Shown: one piece after another, positions 52,117 through 60,798 of the stretch
Numbering within the stretch: the first letter of the stretch is position 1
How the letters are laid out: each line of letters opens with the position of its first letter
Assembly: GCA_900078375.1 (NCBI GenBank)
Contig: FLQS01000056.1
Span: 110,767-174,766 of the forward strand
Length of the DNA: 64,000 nucleotides
Direction of reading: 5' to 3'
Origin: an uncultured Mycobacterium sp.
GTDB taxonomy: Bacteria; Actinomycetota; Actinomycetes; Mycobacteriales; Mycobacteriaceae
The notes under the pieces: generated by a model
What the model was told of the DNA's origin: nothing
Database searches by the model: none
The model's input: the letters and a program-made list of their open reading frames with translations, nothing else
Translations under genes and position numbers: made by a program

Positions 52117-52986
52117 ATGACGACGATCGCGTTCCTGGGACTGGGCCACATGGGTGGGCCGATGGCGGCCAACCTGGTCAATGCCGGCTACACCGTGCGC
52201 GGCTTCGACCCGGTGCCCGCATTGCGTGATGCCGCTGAGGAGAAGGGCGCGACGGTGTTCGACGCCGGTGCCGCCGCGGTAGCCGAGGCTGACGTCGTCA
52301 TCACCTCGCTGCCGAACGGGGCGATCGTGAAAGCCTCCTACGCCGAAGCACTTCCGGCCGCCAAGGCCGGAACACTGTTCATCGACACCTCCACCATCTC
52401 CGTCGACGACGCCCGCGAGGTCAACGCCCAAGCCACGGCCGCGGGAATGGCCCAGCTCGATGCACCCGTCTCCGGCGGTATCAAGGGCGCCACGGCCGGC
52501 ACACTGGCCTTCATGGTCGGCGGCGAGGCCGACGCATTGGAGAAGGCCCGTGCGGTGCTGGACCCCATGGCCAGCAAGGTGATTCACTGCGGGTCGTCCG
52601 GTGCCGGGCAGGCCGCCAAGCTGTGCAACAACATGGTGCTCGCGGTACAGCAGATCGCCGTGGGCGAGGCATTCGTGTTGGCCGAGAAGCTCGGGCTGTC
52701 CGCGCAATCGTTGTTCGACGTCATCACCGGGGCAACCGGCAACTGCTGGGCCGTGCACACCAACTGCCCTGTGCCCGGCCCGGTTCCGACGTCACCGGCC
52801 AACAACGACTTCCAGCCGGGTTTCGCCACCGCGCTGATGAACAAGGACCTCGGCCTGGCGATGGACGCCGTGTCGTCGACCGGTGCGACAGCCCCGCTGG
52901 GCACACATGCCGCCGAGATCTACAGCAAGTTCGCCGCCGAGCACGCCGATCTGGATTTCAGCGCGGTCATCGACACCCTGCGCTAG
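52117..52986 (+). CDS. mmsB: 3-hydroxyisobutyrate dehydrogenase
   Basis: A 289-residue beta-hydroxyacid dehydrogenase oxidising 3-hydroxyisobutyrate to methylmalonate semialdehyde, the substrate of MmsA. The N-terminal FLGLGHMGGPMAANLVNAGY is the family signature, DAPVSGGIKGATAGTLAFMVGG the substrate loop, and Lys in GAGQAAKLCNNMVLA the catalytic residue. ATG 52117 is preceded by AAAGGAG at 52103-52109. It is the last gene of the operon; its stop overlaps that of the convergent MarR gene by four bases. Confidence 0.95.
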   Translation: MTTIAFLGLGHMGGPMAANLVNAGYTVRGFDPVPALRDAAEEKGATVFDAGAAAVAEADVVITSLPNGAIVKASYAEALPAAKAGTLFIDTSTISVDDAREVNAQATAAGMAQLDAPVSGGIKGATAGTLAFMVGGEADALEKARAVLDPMASKVIHCGSSGAGQAAKLCNNMVLAVQQIAVGEAFVLAEKLGLSAQSLFDVITGATGNCWAVHTNCPVPGPVPTSPANNDFQPGFATALMNKDLGLAMDAVSSTGATAPLGTHAAEIYSKFAAEHADLDFSAVIDTLR

Positions 52987-53507
52987 AAGTCGCCTGCGTG
53001 GTGGCGCAGCGTCTCGATCGACGCCACCAGCGCCCGCGCTTCCTGCGCGGACACCCCGACATCGGCGAACACCTGTTCGTTGAGCGTCGCGGTGGCGTCC
53101 TCCACGGTCGAGCGGCCGATCTCAGTGATCTCCACCAGCGTGGTGCGCCCGTCAGTGGGGTGCGGTACCCGCTTGACCAGTCCGTCAGCCTCCAGCCGGC
53201 GAATGGCATGGGTGACGCTGGTGACATGGACCTGCAGCCGGTCGGACGCCTTGGTGATCGGCAGCGCACCGCTCCGGCTGAACGCCAGCAGCCGCAGCAG
53301 CTCAAACCGGGAGAAGCTGAGATCGTAGGGCCGCAGCGCGGTCTCCACTCGGGCCAGCAGGATCTGATGGGCGCGCATCACCGAGGTCACCGCCACCATG
53401 CCCTCGGCGACATCACCCCACCCGGAGCGCTCCCAGTTTCGGCGCGCCGCGGCGATCGGGTCCGGCTTCTCGGACGGGGTTGAATCGGCAGCCATCCGCC
53501 CATTCAT
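52983..53507 (-). CDS. MarR-family regulator convergent to the mms operon
   Basis: A 174-residue MarR protein. The recognition region reads LPITKASDRLQVHVTSVTHAIRRLEADGLV and the wing HPTDGRTTLVEITEIG. M5 at 53495 is an alternative start. It is convergent with mmsB, with overlapping stops, so it may or may not control the valine operon. It resembles the MarR-type gene found beside sigL-rslA in M. tuberculosis (Rv0737), which would mark the same conserved neighbourhood. Confidence 0.88.
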   Translation of the reverse strand: MNGRMAADSTPSEKPDPIAAARRNWERSGWGDVAEGMVAVTSVMRAHQILLARVETALRPYDLSFSRFELLRLLAFSRSGALPITKASDRLQVHVTSVTHAIRRLEADGLVKRVPHPTDGRTTLVEITEIGRSTVEDATATLNEQVFADVGVSAQEARALVASIETLRHHAGDF

Positions 53508-53534
53508 ACCGCATCCGGGTACCGCCGTAGGGCA

Positions 53535-54566
53535 CTACCGCCGGTCAGCCACTGCGGCCAGCACCGTGCGCGTCGACCACCGGTCCCCCACCGTGATTCG
53601 CACCCCGCCGTCGCTGTAGTGCCGGACCCGCAGACCGGCCGGGTCGAACACCTCCTGCCAGGGCTTGCCCGCCGGCGGCAGGTACACGAAGTTGGCGTGC
53701 CCCTCGGTGACATAGACACCCATCGCACGCAGCCGCATCCGCAGGTAGCGCCGCTCCGCGGCGATCACCCGAATGCGGCGCTGCAGCTGGCGTTCCGCGT
53801 CGTAGGACGCCGCGACGGCCACCAGGCTGGTGTTGTCCGTCCCGAACGGCAACTGCATCCGCCACAGCGTGGCGGTCAAGTCCGCAGACCCGAAGCCGTA
53901 GCCGATGCGCATCCCGGCCAGCCCGTAGGCCTTGGAGAAGGTCCGCAGCACCAGCACATTCGGATACCGGCGGATCAGCGACAGGCCGTCGAGCCGGAAT
54001 GCGGGCGCGACGAACTCGATGTAGGCCTCGTCGAGCAGGACGATGGTGTCGCTGGGTACCGCGGCCAGGAAGCGTTCGACCGCGAGAGCCGACTCCAGCG
54101 TCCCGGTCGGGTTGTGCGGCCGGCACACGACCACCACCCTCGCGTCGGCGGCGGCCTCGGCAAGGGCATCCAGGTCGTGGTGGCCGAATTCGTCGAGCGG
54201 CACCATGATCGGCTGCAGCCGGGCCATCTGCGCGAAGATCGGATAGCCGTCGAACGTCGGTGTGGCCATGGCGATCCGGTCGCCCGGCTCGGTCACGGCA
54301 TGCAACAGCTGCATCGCCACACCGGTGGCGCCCTGGCCCAGCACCACCTGCTCCTCGGCCAGGCCGATCCGGGAGGCGATCAGCCGCCGCAGCCGCTTCG
54401 GCAGGAACTCCGGGTACCGGTTCGCGGAGTCGATCGCGGCGATCAGGGCTGACCGCACCGCGGGCAGAGGCGAGAACGGATTCTCGTTGAGCGACAACGC
54501 CAGTGGATCAGTTGCGTCGGGTAGCGCGGCGACCGTGTCGTCGGCGATCCGCGTCAAGGGCTGCAT
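53535..54566 (-). CDS. PLP-dependent aminotransferase (HisC/aromatic type)
   Basis: A 343-residue fold-type I aminotransferase. The catalytic PLP lysine is Lys212 in RTFSKAYGLAGMRIGY; the N-terminal LSLNENPFSPLP and CRPHNPTGT and LLDEAYIEF motifs are those of histidinol-phosphate or aromatic aminotransferases (HisC2/Pat). The ATG at 54566 overlaps the stop of the KAS III-like gene (TGATG), so it is the last gene of a four-gene operon. Housekeeping hisC lies elsewhere as a rule, so a role in the operon pathway (amination of a keto product) is inferred. Confidence 0.88.
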   Translation of the reverse strand: MQPLTRIADDTVAALPDATDPLALSLNENPFSPLPAVRSALIAAIDSANRYPEFLPKRLRRLIASRIGLAEEQVVLGQGATGVAMQLLHAVTEPGDRIAMATPTFDGYPIFAQMARLQPIMVPLDEFGHHDLDALAEAAADARVVVVCRPHNPTGTLESALAVERFLAAVPSDTIVLLDEAYIEFVAPAFRLDGLSLIRRYPNVLVLRTFSKAYGLAGMRIGYGFGSADLTATLWRMQLPFGTDNTSLVAVAASYDAERQLQRRIRVIAAERRYLRMRLRAMGVYVTEGHANFVYLPPAGKPWQEVFDPAGLRVRHYSDGGVRITVGDRWSTRTVLAAVADRR

Positions 54567-55609
54567 CAGGCGGCCCTGCCGCCCCAGCGCACCGCGGCCG
54601 CTCCCGCGAAATCGCCGGCATGGGCGAAGGCCGCCATCAGGACGGTGTCGCCGGCCGCGACTCGCCCGTCGCTGATCGCCCGGTCGAGGTTGATCGGGAT
54701 GCCCGCACCGAACAGGTTGCCGCACTGGTCAAATGTGTCGACGTGCCGTTCGGCGGGCAGCTCCAGCGCTTCGCGCCAGTTGCGCAGGAACACCCGGTTG
54801 GGTTGGTTGGTGACGAGCAGGTCGACATCCTTCGACTTCATCCCGATTCGATGGCACACCGCCAGTGCGACTTCCGGCACCTGCCGGTTGCCGCGGGCGA
54901 GCACCTTGGTGATCTTCGATTCGGTGAATCCGATGTAGCCTTCGGCAGACCCGGGCTGCCACCACTTGCGCGGCGGGTCGAACGCGATCGTCATATCGCC
55001 GGCGAATTCGCCGTAGGTGCGGGTCTCGATGTCGAGGATCGGCGACTGGTCCGACACTGTGACGAGGCCGACGGCCGCGCCGTCGCCGGGCACCGCAGCC
55101 TGGGCCTTGCGCCGCACGGTCGGCTGGTCGAAGACCTGACCGGCCGCGTTCTGCGCGATCGCTACCAACGCCGTGTGCCCCGCACCCGAGGACAGCAACT
55201 GGCGGGCCACCTGCAGCCCCAGCACGAACGCCGCGCAGCCGCCGTTGTGCAGATCCAGCACCCAATTCGGCCGCATGCCAAGGCGATGCGCGATAGCCCC
55301 GCCGCCGCCGTAGAACGGCATGTCCGGCATCTGGGTGTGGGTGATGAGGATGTCGGCGCCGGCGATGACCTCTTCGCCATGCCGCTCGATCAGCCCGGCG
55401 GCGGCGCGCTCGATCATGTCGGTGGCGGTCTCGTCGGGTGCGATGTGGTGGCGGAACTTCGGCGCCCGGAACATCAGGTTGTCGCGCAGTTCGTCGGAGT
55501 CGGCGAACTGGGTGTAGTAATCGGCGGGGACCGGGTCGCCGGGCAGGTAGCTCGAGACGTCGATGAGGCTGACGCTGGGTTGGCTCATGGCAGTGCTCAT
55601 TTCATCCAT
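54566..55609 (-). CDS. KAS III-like thiolase-fold protein lacking the catalytic His
   Basis: A 347-residue protein of the 3-oxoacyl-ACP synthase III fold. The nucleophile Cys125 stands in LHNGGCAAFVLG and the Asn of the triad in QCGNLFGAGIPI (Asn298), but the position of the His (normally PHQAN) reads TNQPN, i.e. Asn268. Without the His, decarboxylative condensation should be impaired, while acyl transfer by Cys is still possible (as in CerJ-like enzymes, which keep other residues). It ends in the start of the aminotransferase gene and begins about 12 bases inside the SRPBCC gene end. Confidence 0.82.
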   Translation of the reverse strand: MDEMSTAMSQPSVSLIDVSSYLPGDPVPADYYTQFADSDELRDNLMFRAPKFRHHIAPDETATDMIERAAAGLIERHGEEVIAGADILITHTQMPDMPFYGGGGAIAHRLGMRPNWVLDLHNGGCAAFVLGLQVARQLLSSGAGHTALVAIAQNAAGQVFDQPTVRRKAQAAVPGDGAAVGLVTVSDQSPILDIETRTYGEFAGDMTIAFDPPRKWWQPGSAEGYIGFTESKITKVLARGNRQVPEVALAVCHRIGMKSKDVDLLVTNQPNRVFLRNWREALELPAERHVDTFDQCGNLFGAGIPINLDRAISDGRVAAGDTVLMAAFAHAGDFAGAAAVRWGGRAA

Positions 55610-56262
55610 CGGGGGGTCACCGGGAGTCCGTTGTGGTGGCGGTATTCGGCAATCGCTTTGAGGTTATTCATCTCGAGTTCATGGCCGGCACCGAACATGT
55701 CCCAGAAGTCACCGACCCACACCGGGCGTTCCGGCGGTGCGGTCTCCGGATAGGGGTTCTCGTCGTAGAACGGGTGATGGCAATTCGTCCACAGCACAAC
55801 CGAACCCGGCTTGTCGAGCACAGCCTGCGCGTCGATCACCCGCATCAGGTAGATCATCCACAGGTGCTTGCCCTGGTCCCACGCGCAGTGGTAGTCGACG
55901 GTGCGCGCCTGCGGGTTGGCTTCGGTTCGGGTGTAGATCGAAGTCTGCGAACCCAATCGGTCATAGGCCAGCCACAAGCCCGGCTCGTCGGTGGTCTCGA
56001 AGCCGCGCAGGCTGTAGGTCCATTCCTCCAGCGAGCGGGTGTCGGACAGGTACTCATAGAGTTCGTCGGGCGGGCAATCGATGTACTGGTTGACCGTGCA
56101 ATAACGGCCGAAGACCTGGTCGTGCGGGTACACCGACCGCATCATCTCCATGATGACCGGGGTGGCCTTCTCCCGCGGAGAGGTCTCGATCCGGGTGACC
56201 CCGTCGATAGGGGCGGCAGATCCGGTGTGGGCAACGATATCGTCAAGCGCGGGCAGCGACAT
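55597..56262 (-). CDS. SRPBCC-fold protein of the ThDP/KAS III operon
   Basis: A 221-residue protein with a START/SRPBCC-type core: YCTVNQYIDCPPDELYEYLS, RSLEEWTYSLRGFE and late Trp-rich strands (HLWMIYLMRVIDAQAV, VVLWTNCHHPFYDEN). Such folds bind hydrophobic ligands or act as polyketide cyclases. The ATG at 56262 follows AGGAGAGCAGG and lies 20 bases inside the end of the upstream ThDP enzyme gene. A ligand-binding or cyclase step in the operon pathway is inference. Confidence 0.75.
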   Translation of the reverse strand: MSLPALDDIVAHTGSAAPIDGVTRIETSPREKATPVIMEMMRSVYPHDQVFGRYCTVNQYIDCPPDELYEYLSDTRSLEEWTYSLRGFETTDEPGLWLAYDRLGSQTSIYTRTEANPQARTVDYHCAWDQGKHLWMIYLMRVIDAQAVLDKPGSVVLWTNCHHPFYDENPYPETAPPERPVWVGDFWDMFGAGHELEMNNLKAIAEYRHHNGLPVTPRWMK

Positions 56263-57955
56263 GGGTCCTGCTCTCCTCTGGGGTTGGGGTTGCGGATTGC
56301 CGCAGCGTGGCCAGGAACGGTGCGAAGGGCGGGATTTCGTCGGCGGAACACTCGACGCTGACGACGGACGGTCCATCGTCGGTCAGCGCCGCTCCCAGCG
56401 CGGTGCGCAGCTGACCGGGGTTGCCGACGTCGACCGAACGCAGTCCGGGGAACATCGCCGCCAGCCCGGCACCCAAATTGCTGGGTCGGAATCGGTTGTA
56501 ACTGTAGATATCTCGGTAGTACAACTGCTCACGCGTCACACACATGGCGTGTGCGTTGTTGTTGAACAGCACGAATGTGATCGGCAACCGGTATTGCCAC
56601 GCGGTGTGCACCTCCATGCCGTGCATGAAGAACGAGCCATCGCCGGCCACCACCACAACCCGGCGCCCCCGACCGAAGGCCATGCCGATGGCCGCCCCGA
56701 AGCTGTACCCCATGCCGCCCATACCCAGTGCGACGATGAACCGTCCCGATTTGCGCACCGGGAGGTTGTGGATCGCCGCCGCACCGGCGTTACCCGCGTC
56801 GACGACGATGTCAACATCGTCGGGCAGAACGGCATCGAGTGCGGAAATCGCGTCCCGGTAGCGGATTCCGTCACCGCTATGGCGGGGCGGGAACAACTCT
56901 TGGCGGCCGATGACCTCGGGCACCCGCAGGCCGTTGGGCCGCCGTCCACCCCCCGAGAGCATCATCGCCAACTTGCTCAGCGACGACCGCAGATCATCGG
57001 TCCGGATGTGGGTGCAGGGCAGATACGGCGCGGCGGAGCCGATGGACATCGTCGGCACGCAGCTCAGCGCCTCATCCAGGCCAGTACGTGCGGTCACATT
57101 CAGCCGGGTTCCGATCAGCAGACACAGCGCACTCTCCCGGATCGCGTCGGCGATTCCAGGGTTGCCCATCACGCCGGCGACGCCGAGTGACGATGACGAA
57201 CCCATTCCCGGTGAGCCGCTGACATCCTTCGCGTCAGGCACTGTCGCGACCATGGCCCGCAGCAAGGCGCGCAGCCGCTCCAGTTCGGCGCGGGAGTCGT
57301 CACGCGCCACCTGCTCGCCGGCGATGATCGTCACGGGTCCGTGGGCCCGGCGCAGCGCCCGGGCGATCGGCCACGGGTCGCCGACCACCGGCGGCTCCGG
57401 CGCCGACGATAGCCGGCTGCGCACCGGAACCAATGCCTGCTGAATATCCTTGGGCAGCAAGAGAACTGACGGACCGCCCTGCCACGCCGCCGCGATCGCC
57501 TCCGGCAACGCGGTCACGATCTGCTCGGCGGACGTGATGCGCCGGCAGTACACCGACACCGCCGAGAACAGCGCATGGGCATCGAGCGAACCGTTACGGC
57601 CGCTGGTGTCCTGAAAACTGCCGCGCCCGTCCATCACAGTGGGTGGCTGGCCGATCAACGCCAGCACCGGGACCCGACTGGCCAGCGACTCACCAAGGCC
57701 TGGAACCAGATTCAGTGAGCCGCCGCCGGAGGTCGCCATGACGACCCCCAGCCCGCACCCCGACCGGCTGTAGCCGTCGGCCATCGTCGCCGCAGAGAAC
57801 TCATGCTTGGCCAGGACAGCGGTGACACGAGAGTGAAAGTAGGCGGCATCGTACAGATCCTCGATATTGGCACCGTCGACACCGAACATGTAGTCGACGC
57901 CGATGGCCGCAAGTTGGTCGACGATGTGGTCGACCACGCGTTGTTGGCTGTCCAT
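56243..57955 (-). CDS. Thiamine-diphosphate-dependent enzyme (acetolactate synthase-like)
   Basis: A 570-residue ThDP enzyme. ATG 57955 follows AGGTGA. Domain order is PYR (about 1-170), middle TH3 (190-330) and PP (360-540). The cofactor-activating Glu52 is in AKHEFSAATMADGYSR, and the Mg/ThDP motif is GDGSFFMHGMEVHT with NNN about 25 residues later (VLFNNNAHAMC). It is clearly related to acetolactate synthase but also to benzaldehyde-lyase-like carboligases. As first gene of an operon with a KAS III-like protein and an aminotransferase it probably makes an acyloin or a ketone building block; the regulatory small subunit of true acetolactate synthase is absent. Confidence 0.88.
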   Translation of the reverse strand: MDSQQRVVDHIVDQLAAIGVDYMFGVDGANIEDLYDAAYFHSRVTAVLAKHEFSAATMADGYSRSGCGLGVVMATSGGGSLNLVPGLGESLASRVPVLALIGQPPTVMDGRGSFQDTSGRNGSLDAHALFSAVSVYCRRITSAEQIVTALPEAIAAAWQGGPSVLLLPKDIQQALVPVRSRLSSAPEPPVVGDPWPIARALRRAHGPVTIIAGEQVARDDSRAELERLRALLRAMVATVPDAKDVSGSPGMGSSSSLGVAGVMGNPGIADAIRESALCLLIGTRLNVTARTGLDEALSCVPTMSIGSAAPYLPCTHIRTDDLRSSLSKLAMMLSGGGRRPNGLRVPEVIGRQELFPPRHSGDGIRYRDAISALDAVLPDDVDIVVDAGNAGAAAIHNLPVRKSGRFIVALGMGGMGYSFGAAIGMAFGRGRRVVVVAGDGSFFMHGMEVHTAWQYRLPITFVLFNNNAHAMCVTREQLYYRDIYSYNRFRPSNLGAGLAAMFPGLRSVDVGNPGQLRTALGAALTDDGPSVVSVECSADEIPPFAPFLATLRQSATPTPEESRTHVAARA

Positions 57956-58077
57956 CTGGATCACCTGTCCTCCCCGCCCTCTCAGTGACACGAGGAGCGG
58001 GCAGGATCGGTTCATCATGAACCAATGAGAACTGTTTTGGGAGAACGCTTTTGACTGATCGCTAGATCAGTGGGTGA

Positions 58078-58791
58078 CTACAGGCTGCGTTCCAGCAGCA
58101 CGTCTCCGGTGTCGGCCTTGACGATCTGCACGGTCGCGATCTTCTCCATCGGCATCGACGTGCTACCGGCTGGCGAAGCCGACTCACCTTCGCGGGCCAT
58201 CCACGTTGCCAGCTGGACCCGGCTGCCGTCGCGACCGACCGCATACATCGCCAGCTTGTCACCGTCTTCGGTGGCGTCCTCGCCGATCTCCTCGTGGTAC
58301 GTGCACGTCATCTCGACGTGGGTGCCCCATCCCATCGGGGTCACCTGCACCGTGGCGTCGAAGGAGGACGGCGTCACCGGTGTCATGCTGACCGACGAGG
58401 CAGAAACCTGTGGTGCCGGGGTGGTTGTTCCGAACGGGGCTGGCTTGACCGCGACGAGGATCCCGACAGCCAGAACCGCGGCCGCCGCACCAGCCACCGT
58501 CCAGGTGATCCACCGTCCGCGGCGGCGACGTCGGCGCACCTCCCAGAGCACACCGTCGAGAAGCTGCGGGCGCAGCGGCGGCGGTTCCATACCGCCGGTG
58601 TCGATCGCGGCCACGTCGTCGGAGCTGAGCATGGCCAGCAGGGCGGGCATGCCGCTGAGCTCACCGACGGACGTTCGGCAGGGCACGCAACCACTCAGGT
58701 GCGCTTCGTATTCGCGGCGTTCACTGCTCGACAGAGACCCCAGCACATAGGAGGCATCCCAAGTCTCGTAGGGATCGTACGGATCGTTCAT
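58078..58791 (-). CDS. rslA: Anti-sigma factor RslA
   Basis: A 237-residue membrane anti-sigma factor with an N-terminal zinc-binding domain: His-x3-Cys-x2-Cys in YEAHLSGCVPCR. A membrane helix (ITWTVAGAAAAVLAVGILVAV) and an extracellular domain of about 130 residues follow. It overlaps sigL by 4 bases and matches Rv0736 (RslA) by position. Zinc-bound redox-sensitive anti-sigma factors of this type release SigL on oxidative stress (family knowledge). Confidence 0.92.
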   Translation of the reverse strand: MNDPYDPYETWDASYVLGSLSSSERREYEAHLSGCVPCRTSVGELSGMPALLAMLSSDDVAAIDTGGMEPPPLRPQLLDGVLWEVRRRRRRGRWITWTVAGAAAAVLAVGILVAVKPAPFGTTTPAPQVSASSVSMTPVTPSSFDATVQVTPMGWGTHVEMTCTYHEEIGEDATEDGDKLAMYAVGRDGSRVQLATWMAREGESASPAGSTSMPMEKIATVQIVKADTGDVLLERSL

Positions 58792-59306
58792 CGGGTCACC
58801 CCCATCTCCTGCAGCGTCAAGCGAAGCGCACGCACCGCGTAGTGCAGCCTCGACTTCACCGTTCCCTCGGCAATCTGAAGGTCCGCCGCGATCTGCGCCG
58901 TGGTCCAGCCAAGATAGTAGGAACGGCGGACCACAGCGCGATGGTCGGGGGACAGCTGGGCCAGCGCGTCGCCGATCAGCAACCGGTCCAGTGCCGTGTT
59001 GACCTCGTCCGGCCCGGCGGGTTCGGGTGCCCCCTCGGTGTCCAGCGAGTCGGTCTCCTTACGGAACCTGGCACTGCGGCGTTCGTCGATGATCATGTTG
59101 CGGGCGACCGTGAACAGCCAGGCCCGTGCCGAACGCTCGGCATCGCCGGAAACCTCAGGATGCTGCCAGGCCCGCAGCAGCGTCTCCTGCACAACGTCCT
59201 CTGCGCGCGCCGGATCACCGGTGAGCCGCAGCGCATAGCGCCACAACGCGGCCGCATGCTCCTCGTAGAGCACGCGCACCAATGCCGCCTCCGGGTCGTC
59301 CATCAC
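58788..59306 (-). CDS. sigL: ECF sigma factor SigL
   Basis: A 172-residue ECF sigma factor. Region 2 (YALRLTGDPARAEDVVQETLLRAW) and region 4 (LSPDHRAVVRRSYYLGWTTAQIAADLQIAEGTVKSRLHYAVRAL) are complete, with an acidic linker between. It is co-transcribed with rslA and placed after map as in the sigL locus of M. tuberculosis. The upstream 140 bases probably carry the autoregulated promoter. Confidence 0.94.
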   Translation of the reverse strand: MMDDPEAALVRVLYEEHAAALWRYALRLTGDPARAEDVVQETLLRAWQHPEVSGDAERSARAWLFTVARNMIIDERRSARFRKETDSLDTEGAPEPAGPDEVNTALDRLLIGDALAQLSPDHRAVVRRSYYLGWTTAQIAADLQIAEGTVKSRLHYAVRALRLTLQEMGVTR

Positions 59307-59448
59307 TCAACCTCCCGGCTGATACACGTAACCGGCGAGTGTCTGGTTCAAAGTGTGCGCGAAGGCGCACCCGTCGAGCATCGAAATCGACGCCAGGGTC
59401 GTGATTCGGGCCGAGTAACAGCCATGATGGCGATCTCGGCGCGTAAGG

Positions 59449-60246
59449 CTAGGCGGTGAGGATTCGCGGGCCGTCGTCGGTGACCGCGACCGTGTGCTCC
59501 CAGTGCGCCGCCCGGGACCCGTCGGAAGTGACGACGGTCCATTCGTCGGCCAAGATCCGCGTCTTGGTGGTGCCCAGGGTCAGCATCGGCTCGATCGCCA
59601 GCACCGATCCGGCAACCAGCAGCGGTCCGCGGCCGGGCTCGCCCTCGTTGGGCAGGAAGGGGTCCATGTGCATCTGCCTGCCGATGCCGTGGCCGCCGTA
59701 GCCTGCGACGATGCCAAATTGCCGACCGTACTTCCGCTCGGCGGCGCGGGTACCGGTCTCGACGGCGTGCGAGACGTCAGTGAGCCGGTTGCCGGGGATC
59801 ATGGCGGCGATGCCGGCTTCCATGGACTGCTTCGTCGCAGCCGACAGGGCCTCGTCCATCGCGATCAGCGTGCCGATGCCGAAGGTGACGGCGGCGTCGC
59901 CGTGCCAGCCCTCGATGATCGCACCGCAGTCGATCGAGACCAGGTCACCGGCCGCGAGCTTCTCCTCGGACGTCGGAATGCCGTGCACCACCCGGTCATT
60001 GACCGACGAGCAGATGCTGGCGGGATAGCCGTGGTAGCCCAGAAACGACGGGATGCCGTTGGCCTCCCGGATCACCGACTCGGCGACGTCGTCGAGATCC
60101 TTGGTGGACACCCCGGGTGCGGCGGCCGCCTGGACGGCGCGCAGGGCGGCGGCCACCACGGCCCCGGCAGCGGCCATCGCATCCAATTCACCCGGCGTGC
60201 GGGCGGGAACCGTCTTGCGATTGCGCAGACCGGGCAGCGAGACCAT
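59449..60246 (-). CDS. map: Methionine aminopeptidase (type I, MapA-like)
   Basis: A 265-residue enzyme removing N-terminal Met from new proteins. The metal ligands are recognisable: Asp in LVSIDCGAIIEGWHGDAAVTF (two Asp), His in YGGHGIGRQMHMDPFL, Glu in VLAIEPMLTL and the final Glu in AAHWEHTVAVTD. It lacks the SH3-binding N-terminal extension of MapB, so it equals MapA. Operon order secY-adk-map, with only 6 bases between adk and map. Confidence 0.95.
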   Translation of the reverse strand: MVSLPGLRNRKTVPARTPGELDAMAAAGAVVAAALRAVQAAAAPGVSTKDLDDVAESVIREANGIPSFLGYHGYPASICSSVNDRVVHGIPTSEEKLAAGDLVSIDCGAIIEGWHGDAAVTFGIGTLIAMDEALSAATKQSMEAGIAAMIPGNRLTDVSHAVETGTRAAERKYGRQFGIVAGYGGHGIGRQMHMDPFLPNEGEPGRGPLLVAGSVLAIEPMLTLGTTKTRILADEWTVVTSDGSRAAHWEHTVAVTDDGPRILTA

Positions 60247-60252
60247 CGAGGA

Positions 60253-60798
60253 TCAGTGGCCGAGTGCCTGCAACGCCCGGGCGAACACCTCGTCAGTGCT
60301 GCCGACGGCGTCGACGGTCTTGAGCTCACCGCTGTAGTAGTCCAGCAGCGGCGCGGTCTCGTCGCGGTAGACCTTGAACCGGTTGCGGATGACATCCTCT
60401 TTGTCGTCATCGCGGCCGCGGCTCATCAGCCGGGCGACCAGCTCGTCCTCGGGCACCCGGAATTCGAGCACGGCATCCAGCTTGAGGCTGCGACGGCTGA
60501 GCATTTGCTTGAGCGCCTCGGCCTGCTCCACCGACCGGGGGAACCCGTCCAGAATGAACCCGCTGGCGGCGTCCTCGGCGTCGAGCCGGTCGTCGACCAG
60601 TGCATTGGTCAAGGTGGCCGGAACCAGGTCGCCGGCGTCGAGATACTTCTTTGCCTCCAGCCCCAGCTCGGTGCCGGTGCTGATGTTGTGCCGGAACAGG
60701 TCGCCGGTGGAGATGTGCGGAATGCCGAGTTTCTTGGCCAGGTCAGCGGCCTGGGTTCCCTTGCCCGCGCCAGGCGGTCCAAGCAAAACGATTCTCAC
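60253..60798 (-). CDS. adk: Adenylate kinase
   Basis: A 181-residue short-type kinase. P-loop GPPGAGKGTQA is at 7-17, with DGFPRSVEQAEAL for the NMP site and the short lid region of actinobacterial enzymes (LMSRGRDDDKEDVIRNRF). It interconverts ATP + AMP and 2 ADP. It overlaps secY by 4 bases. Confidence 0.97.
   Translation of the reverse strand: MRIVLLGPPGAGKGTQAADLAKKLGIPHISTGDLFRHNISTGTELGLEAKKYLDAGDLVPATLTNALVDDRLDAEDAASGFILDGFPRSVEQAEALKQMLSRRSLKLDAVLEFRVPEDELVARLMSRGRDDDKEDVIRNRFKVYRDETAPLLDYYSGELKTVDAVGSTDEVFARALQALGH

Noticed and set aside
54503..55753. A 416-codon plus-strand frame opposite the KAS III-like gene
   Set aside because: Antisense shadow with no recognisable domain.
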